Below the pieces are notes generated by a model. That model made no database searches, had not been told where the DNA came from, and worked only from the letters and a program-made list of their open reading frames with translations. A DNA stretch of 7,709 nucleotides. It comes from JBHHZM01 sp046758065. Lineage in GTDB: Bacteria; Pseudomonadota; Alphaproteobacteria; JAAXGF01. The stretch spans positions 1 through 7,709 of the forward strand of contig JBHHZM010000138.1 in NCBI GenBank assembly GCA_046758065.1, in the 5' to 3' direction. Below, piece by piece: positions 1-5,030 of the stretch. Every line of letters starts with the position of its first letter. The first letter of the stretch is position 1. The position numbers and the translations under genes are program-made.

Positions 1-68
1 TGAAGGAGCAAGATGGCGAAGACCGTGAAGACGAAGTACCAGACGTTTATCTGCGTTTTCCGTTCCAT
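1..68 (-). CDS. ftsH: ATP-dependent zinc metalloprotease FtsH, N-terminal fragment
   Basis: Only the first 22 codons are in the window; the gene continues beyond base 1. The visible protein starts MERKTQINVWYFVFTVFAILLL, a short charged and polar N-terminus running straight into a hydrophobic segment from about residue 9. This is the typical opening of FtsH (compare the usual ME+KTQ-N-WY start), in which the first helix anchors the hexameric AAA+ zinc protease in the inner membrane. The AAA+ and HEXXH parts lie outside, so the call rests on the N-terminus alone. The ATG at 68-66 is preceded by a good Shine-Dalgarno stretch, GGAAAGGTGAT. The gene follows the DegQ-like protease by 62 nt on the same strand, and pairing of a membrane and a periplasmic quality-control protease makes sense. 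Another single-anchor membrane protein is possible but less likely. Confidence 0.72.
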   Translation of the reverse strand, partial: MERKTQINVWYFVFTVFAILLL

Positions 69-80
69 AATCACCTTTCC
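69..80 (-). promoter_or_regulatory. Ribosome binding site of ftsH
   Basis: Read on the minus strand this is GGAAAGGTGATT directly before the ATG at 68. AAAGGTGAT closely matches the 16S rRNA anti-Shine-Dalgarno complement. It fixes the start of the ftsH fragment, which is otherwise too short to judge by length. Confidence 0.65.
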
Positions 81-130
81 GGGTCGGACGCCGGGCCGGC
101 TTCACGCTGCCGGCAAGTTCCCCATTACGG

Positions 131-1519
131 TTAGCGAATCGCGATGAACAGCGCGCCGTCGCCGCGCCGCAGGTTCAACAGCAGCACTGTCTTGTTCGCC
201 CGCGCGGCTTCCGCCAACTCCTGCGGTGTTTTGACCGACTTCTGATTGACCGACAGAATCACGTCGCCCTTTCTGAGACCCGCCTGCCATGCGCGGCTGC
301 CGGTCTGAACCTCCAGAACTTCCACCCCGTTCACGCGCCCGAACAATGGCGAATCCTGCTCGATCGCACCGAACACGGCGCCTGCGAGCCGCGGGTCGAG
401 AGCCCCCGATTCGACCCTCGCCTGTTGTCTCGGCGTCAACACGGCGCTTAGGTACAATTTCTTGTTTTCGCGCAGCACGGTCAATTTCACGGTGTCGCCG
501 ACGCGGGCGAGACCAACCTTGTTCCGCAGGTCGGCAGCATCACTGACGGCCTCTCCGTTGATCGCGGTGATGACATCGCCGGCCTTGATTCCCGCCTTTT
601 CGGCGGCGGTGCCGGGCTCGACCTTCGCCACCACGGCGCCGCTCGTCGCGTCGGTTCCGAGAGCCGCGGCGATGTCGGGGGTGAGGTCTTGTATCTGAAC
701 CCCGAGCAATCCGCGCCGCACTTCGCCGTGGCGGATGAGCTGGTCCATGATTGCGCGCGCCATGTTGATCGGGATGGCGAACCCGATACCGACGTTGCCG
801 CCTCCCGGCCCGACGATCGCGGTGTTGATCCCGATCAGCTCACCGCGCAGGTTCACCAACGCGCCGCCGGAATTGCCGGGGTTGATCGAGGCGTCGGTCT
901 GAATGAAATCCTCGTAGCCCTCGATGCCGAGCCCGCTGCGCCCGAGCGCGCTGACGATCCCCGAGGTCACCGTCTGTCCGAGGCCGAAAGGATTGCCGAC
1001 CGCGATGACGAAGTCGCCGACCTTGAGCTTGTCCGAATCACCGAGCGGCACGGCCGTCAGGTTGTCGGACTTCACCTGGATCACCGCGACGTCGGCTTCG
1101 GGATCGACGCCGATACGCTTGGCCTTGAGCTGTCGCTTGTCGCGCAGCGTTACGGTGATTTCGTCGGCGTTCTCGACCACATGGTTGTTGGTGATGATGT
1201 AGCCCTCGGCCGCGTCGACGATCACCCCCGACCCCGCCGCGCGGAACTCGCGCTTTTGGGACGGTAGTTGTCCCGGCACGCCGAAGAACCGCCTGAAGAA
1301 CGGATCGTCGAACAACGGATTCGGTTGCGTGGCGACATGTCCCCGCACGGCGATGTTGACCACGCCCGGGGTCACGCGATCGAGCAGCGTCGACAGGCTG
1401 GGAAGATTCTGGCCATCGCCGCCCACGCTGAGCGGAACGCCGGCGACGGCCGGCTGCCACAGGAAAATTCCCAGAACCAGGATTATGACCAAACACGTCA
1501 TCGAGCGGTTGAACGGCAT
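131..1519 (-). CDS. degQ: DegQ/DegP (Do) family periplasmic serine endoprotease
   Basis: This 462-residue HtrA-type protease degrades or refolds damaged periplasmic proteins. Residues 1-26 form a signal peptide with a hydrophobic core (CLVIILVLGIFLW) ending in AVA-G. The trypsin-like domain has the catalytic triad His113 (TNNHVV), Asp143 (EADVAV) and Ser217 (NPGNSGGAL). Two PDZ domains follow, about residues 270-362 (LLGVQIQDLT onward) and 380-460, and the C-terminus ends LRRGDGALFIAIR as in DegQ and MucD. The segment before His113 is short, more like DegQ/MucD than the long LA loop of E. coli DegP; the exact symbol is therefore a best fit. I chose the ATG at 1519 over an in-frame ATG at 1564, because 1519 has a strong GAGGAGA site 5 nt upstream and gives a clean signal peptide, while the longer version adds 15 charged residues. 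It has its own leader and lies upstream of ftsH. Confidence 0.95.
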   Translation of the reverse strand: MPFNRSMTCLVIILVLGIFLWQPAVAGVPLSVGGDGQNLPSLSTLLDRVTPGVVNIAVRGHVATQPNPLFDDPFFRRFFGVPGQLPSQKREFRAAGSGVIVDAAEGYIITNNHVVENADEITVTLRDKRQLKAKRIGVDPEADVAVIQVKSDNLTAVPLGDSDKLKVGDFVIAVGNPFGLGQTVTSGIVSALGRSGLGIEGYEDFIQTDASINPGNSGGALVNLRGELIGINTAIVGPGGGNVGIGFAIPINMARAIMDQLIRHGEVRRGLLGVQIQDLTPDIAAALGTDATSGAVVAKVEPGTAAEKAGIKAGDVITAINGEAVSDAADLRNKVGLARVGDTVKLTVLRENKKLYLSAVLTPRQQARVESGALDPRLAGAVFGAIEQDSPLFGRVNGVEVLEVQTGSRAWQAGLRKGDVILSVNQKSVKTPQELAEAARANKTVLLLNLRRGDGALFIAIR

Positions 1520-1524
1520 TTTTC

Positions 1525-1531
1525 TCTCCTC
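1525..1531 (-). promoter_or_regulatory. Ribosome binding site that decides the degQ start
   Basis: GAGGAGA on the minus strand, 5 nt before the ATG at 1519. It lies within the reading frame of the longer candidate that starts at 1564, so it argues for the shorter protein. Confidence 0.75.
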
Positions 1532-1561
1532 TTTTTTCCTGAATCGACGATTTTGGCCGGA

Positions 1562-1590
1562 CATATAGGAACTCCGTGACGGACTAAAAA
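1562..1590 (-). promoter_or_regulatory. Possible degQ promoter
   Basis: On the minus strand TTTTTA (1590-1585), 17 nt, then TATATG (1567-1562) gives a weak sigma-70-like pair about 45 nt before the degQ start. The overlapping CCTATAT (1569-1563) fits the CYTATNT -10 pattern described for alphaproteobacterial heat-shock promoters, but I find no CTTG at the expected upstream distance. Stress control of a Deg protease would be expected from its family, but the sequence supports it only weakly. An 11-nt palindrome (1573-1583) lies in the spacer. Confidence 0.3.
1573..1583. repeat. Small palindrome in the degQ promoter spacer
   Basis: TCCGT-G-ACGGA is a perfect 5-bp-arm palindrome with a one-base centre. 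It lies between the proposed -35 and -10 elements, where a regulator could block or remodel the promoter. It is short and could be chance. Confidence 0.3.
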
Positions 1591-1628
1591 GAGACCGGCG
1601 GTCAGGAAAAAAATATGGAGTAAGGGCC

Positions 1629-1645
1629 GGGCGCGTTTCGCGCCC
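1629..1645 (-). terminator. GC-rich hairpin after the DDAH gene, probable terminator
   Basis: GGGCGCG-TTT-CGCGCCC is a perfect 7-bp stem with a 3-nt loop, starting 16 nt beyond the DDAH stop codon in the direction of transcription. A run of seven T (minus strand, 1613-1607) follows only about 15 nt later, so it is not a textbook intrinsic terminator in which U residues follow the stem at once. Its position between two transcription units still makes termination, or protection of the mRNA 3' end, the most likely role. Confidence 0.5.
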
Positions 1646-1661
1646 CGACGAAGCGCTGCGG

Positions 1662-2435
1662 TCAGGGCAGCGGAAGACGGAGCGACAGGCAGCTCATGCC
1701 GCCGTCGAGCTTCCGGAATTCGGAAGCCTCGACGGTTTCGACCTCGTAGCCCGCCTGCTCGACCGCCTCGCGCGCCTTGGGGAACCCCGCCGGCATGAGC
1801 ACCCGGTCGTTGATCCAGACGCTGTTGGCGGCGTAGGCCTCATCGGCGTCGATTCCGATGACGCGACAGTCGCCGAGCCCGTCCGGCGCCGCGAAACCGG
1901 CCGCGACCAGCAGCGCGCCGCCTTCGAGATAGGCGAGCCCGGTCTTGAGATGCAGCGCGTCGGCGACCGCGACGGTCGAGCCGCTCATGCCGTGGCGTTC
2001 GAGGATGGCGATCAGTTGGCGGGCGCCTTCCTCGTTGGTGCGTTCGGTCACTCCGATGTAGTAGTGATCGCCGACCGCGAGCACGTCGCCGCCTTCGAGC
2101 GTGCCCGGGGCTTCGATCGTCGCAATGCGCTCGTAGCGGGCGGCGAGGGCGTCGCCGATATGGGCGGTCTCGTCCCGCCGGCTCGGCGCGCCGGGCCGGG
2201 TGATGACCGCGCAACGCGGCGTGCACACGGCGACGTCCTCGACGAAGGTCGAATCGGGGAAGTCGTCGAGCGGCGGCAGCACGCTGACCGCGACGCCGCA
2301 ACGTTCGATCGTGGCGATGTAATCCGCGTGCTGCGCCAGCGCACGCCGGTAATCGGGTGGCCCCAGCCCGGCCGTGGTCAGGCCGTCGGTCAAGCGCCGG
2401 CAGGGGGTGCGGACGATGGCTTGAGCGAAGACCAT
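1662..2435 (-). CDS. ddaH: Dimethylarginine dimethylaminohydrolase (DDAH)
   Basis: This 257-residue cytosolic enzyme of the pentein (amidinotransferase) fold hydrolyses N-omega-methylated arginines to L-citrulline plus methylamine or dimethylamine. The sequence aligns by eye from end to end with Pseudomonas aeruginosa DDAH (254 residues): RTPCRRLTDGLT near the start, FPDSTFVEDVAVC at 59-71, RCAVITRPGAPSRR at 74-87, and IDADEAYAANSVW at 195-207. The catalytic residues fall at the same numbers as in that enzyme: Glu114 (GTLEGGD), His162 (ALHLKTGLAYLE) and Cys249 (GGMSCLSLR). The ATG at 2435 is chosen because it gives the family length and has an AGAGGAA site just upstream; the reading frame stays open for another 537 nt, which is only the shadow of the decarboxylase gene. 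It is the last gene of the five-gene run, 35 nt after the 74-residue membrane protein, and is followed by a hairpin. Arginine deiminase is a relative but is much longer. Confidence 0.93.
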   Translation of the reverse strand: MVFAQAIVRTPCRRLTDGLTTAGLGPPDYRRALAQHADYIATIERCGVAVSVLPPLDDFPDSTFVEDVAVCTPRCAVITRPGAPSRRDETAHIGDALAARYERIATIEAPGTLEGGDVLAVGDHYYIGVTERTNEEGARQLIAILERHGMSGSTVAVADALHLKTGLAYLEGGALLVAAGFAAPDGLGDCRVIGIDADEAYAANSVWINDRVLMPAGFPKAREAVEQAGYEVETVEASEFRKLDGGMSCLSLRLPLP

Positions 2436-2470
2436 GCTTCCTCTCTGCTTCTCTCTCTTCCCGGTCCTGC

Positions 2471-2695
2471 TCACTCGGGCGGTTCGGCGCGATCCGGCGG
2501 TGGCCACAGACGCATCGCCAGGCGTGCGATGAGCAATCCGAAGATCCATCCCGACAAGGGCACGATGAAGATGAAATCGAAAAACGGGTGGGTGACGTCG
2601 CTGCCCGTCGCCACGATGACGCCCAGCATCCACGCCGCGGTCAGCGCATAGCCCGTGCGCATCCACAGGCTGCGGCTGCGCCAGTCGATTCGCAT
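2471..2695 (-). CDS. Small two-helix membrane protein, unknown function
   Basis: The protein has 74 residues. A basic N-terminus (MRIDWRSRSLWMR) is followed by two hydrophobic helices, about residues 15-30 and 37-61, joined by a short polar turn with GSDVTHPFFD, and a proline-rich acidic tail ending DRAEPPE. By the positive-inside rule both ends would face the cytoplasm. I do not recognise the family and give no function. The start is well supported: its ATG shares one base with the TGA of the upstream decarboxylase (TGATG at 2697-2693), which suggests translational coupling. A possible GGCGGA site lies about 11 nt upstream. The DDAH gene begins 35 nt after its stop. Being locked between a decarboxylase and DDAH suggests a role linked to one of them, perhaps in membrane association or transport of the substrate or amine; this is inference. 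Confidence 0.7.
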   Translation of the reverse strand: MRIDWRSRSLWMRTGYALTAAWMLGVIVATGSDVTHPFFDFIFIVPLSGWIFGLLIARLAMRLWPPPDRAEPPE

Positions 2696-4125
2696 CACGA
2701 CGCGTCCGCCGAGAGCGCTCGTGCGGTCTCGTGAATGCACCGCCAAGCGGCCTCGACGTGGCGGCGTTCGGTACGGGTCTGACCGACGCAAAACCGGATG
2801 GCAAAGCGTCCGCCCACCAGGGTCTGGGTGAAATACGCCGTGCCGCCGGCGTTGATCGCATCGAGAAGGCGGCGGTTGAGCGCGTCGAGCCGCGCTTCGT
2901 CGTCGAGTCCCGGCGGCCGGTAACGAAAGCAAAACAGCGCCAGTCGCGCCGGCGCCAGCACCTCGAAATCATCGTTCGCCGCGACCTCGTCGGCGAGCGC
3001 CTGCGCCATCGCGATATGGCCGGCGATCATCTCGCGCAGCCCGGCGACGCCGTAAGAGCGGATGACGAACCAAAGTTTGAGCGCGCGGAAACGGCGGCCG
3101 AGCGGCACGCCCCAATCGCGGAAATCGACGACGTGGTCGCCTTCGGCGGTCTTCAGATATTCGGGGAGGATGGCGAAACTGCGCGTAAGCGCGCGCGGAT
3201 CGCGCACGAAATAGGCCGAGCAGTCGAGGTTGGTGAGCAGCCACTTGTGCGGGTTGAGCACGATGCTGTCGGCGTGTTCGACGCCGTCGATCATCCAGCG
3301 CTGCTCGGGCAGCAGCAGCGCGGCCCCCGCCCAGGCGGCGTCGACGTGCAGCCAGATGTCGTGCCGGCGGCAGATTTCGCCGATCGCGCGCAGCGGATCG
3401 AAGCCCGAAACCCCGGTGGTGCCGAGCGTGGCGACGACGCAGACCGGAGTGCGTCCGGCGGCGCGATCGTCGCGGATCGCCGCGTCGAGCGCCTCGGGCC
3501 TGAGAGCGAACGTCTCGTCCACCGGAATCGCGCGCAGGTTTTCGCGGCCCAGCCCGGCGATGCCGATGTCCTTTTCGACCGATGAATGGGCCTCGGCCGA
3601 GCAGTAGGTGGTGAGAACGCCCGCGCTGCCGAGGCCGGCGGCGTTGCCGCGCCCTTGGGTGGCGCGTTCGCGCGCGCTGACCAGCGCGCACAGCGTCGCC
3701 GACGAGGCGGTGTCCTGGATCACGCCGGCGAGTCCTTCGGACAGCCCGGTCATCCGGCGCAGCCAGTCGAGCACGCGGATTTCAAGCTCGGTCGCCGCTG
3801 GCGAAGTCTGCCACAGCATGCCCTGCACGCCGAGGGTGGCGGTGAGCATCTCGGCGAGCACCGAGGGCGGGCTTGAATTGCAGGGGAAATAGGCGAAGAA
3901 ACCGGGGTGTTGCCAGTGGGTGATCCCGGGCATGACGATGGTCTCGAAATCGCGGAAGATCGCCTCCATCGGTTCGCCGGTCTCGGGCGGGTCTTCGGGC
4001 AGCCGGGCGGCGATGTCGCCGGGGCCGACCCGGGCGCGCACCGGGTAACGTTCGACGGTCTCCAGGTAATCCGCCATCCAGTCGACGAAAGTGTGGGCAT
4101 GGCGTCTGAACTCGTCCGGGGTCAC
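2695..4125 (-). CDS. PLP-dependent group II decarboxylase, aromatic-L-amino-acid decarboxylase type
   Basis: This 476-residue enzyme of the DDC/TyrDC/GAD fold would remove CO2 from an L-amino acid to give an amine. Landmarks, with the human DOPA decarboxylase equivalents in brackets: Tyr79-Phe80 in FFAYFP (Y79, F80 of the substrate pocket), His180 in SAEAHSSVEKD (H192, stacks on PLP), Thr235 region ATLGTTG (T246), Asp262 in LHVDAAWAG (D271, binds the pyridine nitrogen), Lys294 in NPHKW (K303, the PLP lysine), Tyr323 in PEYLK (Y332, catalytic loop) and Arg444 in FAIRFC (R447, carboxylate). Keeping both His180 and Tyr323 favours true decarboxylation over aldehyde synthesis. It resembles the Pseudomonas putida DOPA decarboxylase. 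Aromatic substrates fit best but the exact one cannot be read from sequence. The GTG start at 4125 is preferred: it has GAGGAAAGG 9 nt upstream, overlapping the stop of the AhpD-like gene, and gives the family length. The open frame extends 5' to 4329 but would overlap that gene by about 190 nt. Confidence 0.9.
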   Translation of the reverse strand: MTPDEFRRHAHTFVDWMADYLETVERYPVRARVGPGDIAARLPEDPPETGEPMEAIFRDFETIVMPGITHWQHPGFFAYFPCNSSPPSVLAEMLTATLGVQGMLWQTSPAATELEIRVLDWLRRMTGLSEGLAGVIQDTASSATLCALVSARERATQGRGNAAGLGSAGVLTTYCSAEAHSSVEKDIGIAGLGRENLRAIPVDETFALRPEALDAAIRDDRAAGRTPVCVVATLGTTGVSGFDPLRAIGEICRRHDIWLHVDAAWAGAALLLPEQRWMIDGVEHADSIVLNPHKWLLTNLDCSAYFVRDPRALTRSFAILPEYLKTAEGDHVVDFRDWGVPLGRRFRALKLWFVIRSYGVAGLREMIAGHIAMAQALADEVAANDDFEVLAPARLALFCFRYRPPGLDDEARLDALNRRLLDAINAGGTAYFTQTLVGGRFAIRFCVGQTRTERRHVEAAWRCIHETARALSADAS

Positions 4126-4134
4126 GGCGAGGTG

Positions 4135-4143
4135 CCTTTCCTC
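4135..4143 (-). promoter_or_regulatory. Ribosome binding site supporting the decarboxylase GTG start
   Basis: GAGGAAAGG on the minus strand overlaps the TGA stop of the AhpD-like gene (4144-4142) and sits 9 nt before GTG at 4125. There is no closer ATG that keeps the conserved N-terminus, so this site decides the start and suggests that the two genes are translated together. Confidence 0.65.
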
Positions 4144-4708
4144 ACCGGGGGTCGTCGCCGGGCGCCGGCATGCCGGCGATTGCGTCGTCCTCGATCTCGA
4201 TGCCCAGCGCGTCGTTGAAGCGGTTGAAGAAGCCGCACAGCGCGATGCGTAAAGTGAGTTCAACGATTTGGGGCTCGCTGAAATGCCGGCGCAGCGCAGC
4301 GAACATGGCGTCGGGAACGCGGCGCGCATCGCGAGTCACCTGCACCGCATAATCGCGCACCAGCCGATCGAGATCGTCGAGCCCGGGACAGTCTGGATCG
4401 AGGATCCGCTCGGCGGTCTCGCCGCCGAGCCCCTCGGCGGCCAGCCGGGGCGCGTGATGGGCGACGCAGTATTCGCAGGCGTTGAGCTTCGAGACGGCGA
4501 CCACGGCGATCTCGATATGACGCCTTGAGACCAGCGCTTCGTCGGCGAGTTCGAGAACCAGTCCCATGATGTGACGTAACGCCGGCGGGCGATGCGCGAA
4601 GATCCTGACCTGATTGAGGAAAGGCCCGTACGCGTCGGCGAAACGCCGGTAGAGCGGACGCAGCTCGGCCGGCACTCCGTCGATTTCAACGTCGCTGACG
4701 CGCGCCAT
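4142..4708 (-). CDS. AhpD-like carboxymuconolactone decarboxylase family protein
   Basis: The protein has 188 residues and is mostly helical. The core carries Glu66, Cys78, Cys81 and His85 (EIAVVAVSKL...ACEYCVAHH). The spacing E-x11-C-x2-C-x3-H is exactly that of the alkylhydroperoxidase AhpD active site, in which the CxxC pair reduces peroxides and the His/Glu relay protons. True gamma-carboxymuconolactone decarboxylases lack the CxxC pair, so a peroxidase or disulfide-reductase role is favoured. The substrate is unknown. The C-terminal part (FFNRFNDALGIEIE) is common in CMD-family proteins of about this length. I start at the ATG at 4708, 53 nt after the preceding gene; its Shine-Dalgarno is weak (GGGGG about 7 nt upstream). 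The longer open frame to 4828 would overlap that gene. It is followed 16 nt later by the decarboxylase, so it may protect it from, or work on, oxidised by-products (inference). Confidence 0.87.
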   Translation of the reverse strand: MARVSDVEIDGVPAELRPLYRRFADAYGPFLNQVRIFAHRPPALRHIMGLVLELADEALVSRRHIEIAVVAVSKLNACEYCVAHHAPRLAAEGLGGETAERILDPDCPGLDDLDRLVRDYAVQVTRDARRVPDAMFAALRRHFSEPQIVELTLRIALCGFFNRFNDALGIEIEDDAIAGMPAPGDDPR

Positions 4709-4761
4709 CGCGGGCCCCCGAATCCTGCGTTGCGTTTTCGCCGCGCGACAGCGCCAGGCCG

Positions 4762-4968
4762 TCAGCGTTTGGTGTCGCTGCGGCTGTTGCCTTCGAAGTG
4801 GCTGCCGCCGGCCCTGAGTTCCCGCCAAAAAAACAGGACGGCGATAAGCACGACGACCAGGGTGATGATCCAGAGGTCGGGTTCGCTTACGAACGTCGTG
4901 ACGACGCCCAGGAATGCCACGAGACCCAGTATCGAAACAACGGCGACGATCTTGTCGAATATCAGCAT
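4762..4968 (-). CDS. Small two-helix membrane protein, unknown function
   Basis: The protein has 68 residues, with hydrophobic helices at about residues 5-25 (KIVAVVSILGLVAFLGVV) and 33-47 (WIITLVVVLIAVLFF), joined by a short loop with SEPDLW, and a basic hydrophilic tail (WRELRAGGSHFEGNSRSDTKR). The ATG at 4968 has AGGGGA 4 nt upstream, a good site that supports a real gene despite the short length. The frame lies antisense to nothing conserved and fills the gap between the amidase and the AhpD-like gene. I do not recognise a named family. It may open the five-gene run: 53 nt separate its stop from the next start, and 62 nt separate it from the amidase stop. It is not similar by eye to the 74-residue membrane protein downstream, apart from topology. 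Confidence 0.7.
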   Translation of the reverse strand: MLIFDKIVAVVSILGLVAFLGVVTTFVSEPDLWIITLVVVLIAVLFFWRELRAGGSHFEGNSRSDTKR

Positions 4969-5030
4969 GTGGTCCCCTGAGGATCGTTCCCTGTCTTAAT
5001 CCATCGGCGGGCGTTCTCCAAACCCGTTCG

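Larger units (their letters stand above)
1532..1612. repeat. 11-bp perfect inverted repeat flanking the degQ promoter region
   Basis: TTTTTTCCTGA at 1532-1542 and its exact reverse complement TCAGGAAAAAA at 1602-1612 are separated by 59 nt. One arm abuts the degQ Shine-Dalgarno site; the other lies between the degQ promoter region and the hairpin after the DDAH gene. The arms could be paired protein-binding sites, or could pair in a transcript that reads through from the upstream operon. Part of each arm is an A/T run, so chance is a real alternative. Confidence 0.5.

Noticed and set aside
95..114. GCCGGC hairpin with 8-nt loop between degQ and ftsH
   Set aside because: There is no T run after it on the minus strand and the stem is only 6 bp of self-complementary GC sequence, common in a GC-rich genome. 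Not supported as a terminator.
115..121. GGAACTT on the minus strand before ftsH, resembling a sigma-E -35 element
   Set aside because: No matching -10 (TCAAA or TCTGA type) is found 15-17 nt downstream, so it is probably chance.
689..1267. Long plus-strand open frame (192 codons) opposite the degQ gene
   Set aside because: It is the shadow of a GC-rich coding strand. The translation shows no hydrophobic core or family motif, while the opposite strand encodes a complete protease with triad and PDZ domains.
1592..1602. GACC-GGC-GGTC mini-hairpin followed on the minus strand by TCTTTTT
   Set aside because: A 4-bp stem is too weak for a terminator by itself, and the T run overlaps the proposed -35 element of degQ.
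1950..2651. Plus-strand open frame of 233 codons opposite DDAH and the 74-residue protein
   Set aside because: It spans two real minus-strand genes and has shadow-like composition with many Arg, Asp and His residues.
2436..2972. Long N-terminal extension of the DDAH reading frame
   Set aside because: The extension is out of register with two other genes, lacks family similarity, and the ATG at 2435 gives exact P. aeruginosa DDAH numbering for Glu114, His162 and Cys249.
2731..3585. Plus-strand open frame of 284 codons opposite the decarboxylase
   Set aside because: The same shadow effect: charged low-complexity composition, no recognisable motif, and full overlap with a well-supported enzyme gene.
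4126..4329. Upstream ATG-initiated extension of the decarboxylase
   Set aside because: It would lie inside the AhpD-like gene, and the extra residues are not typical of the family. The GTG at 4125 with GAGGAAAGG fits better.
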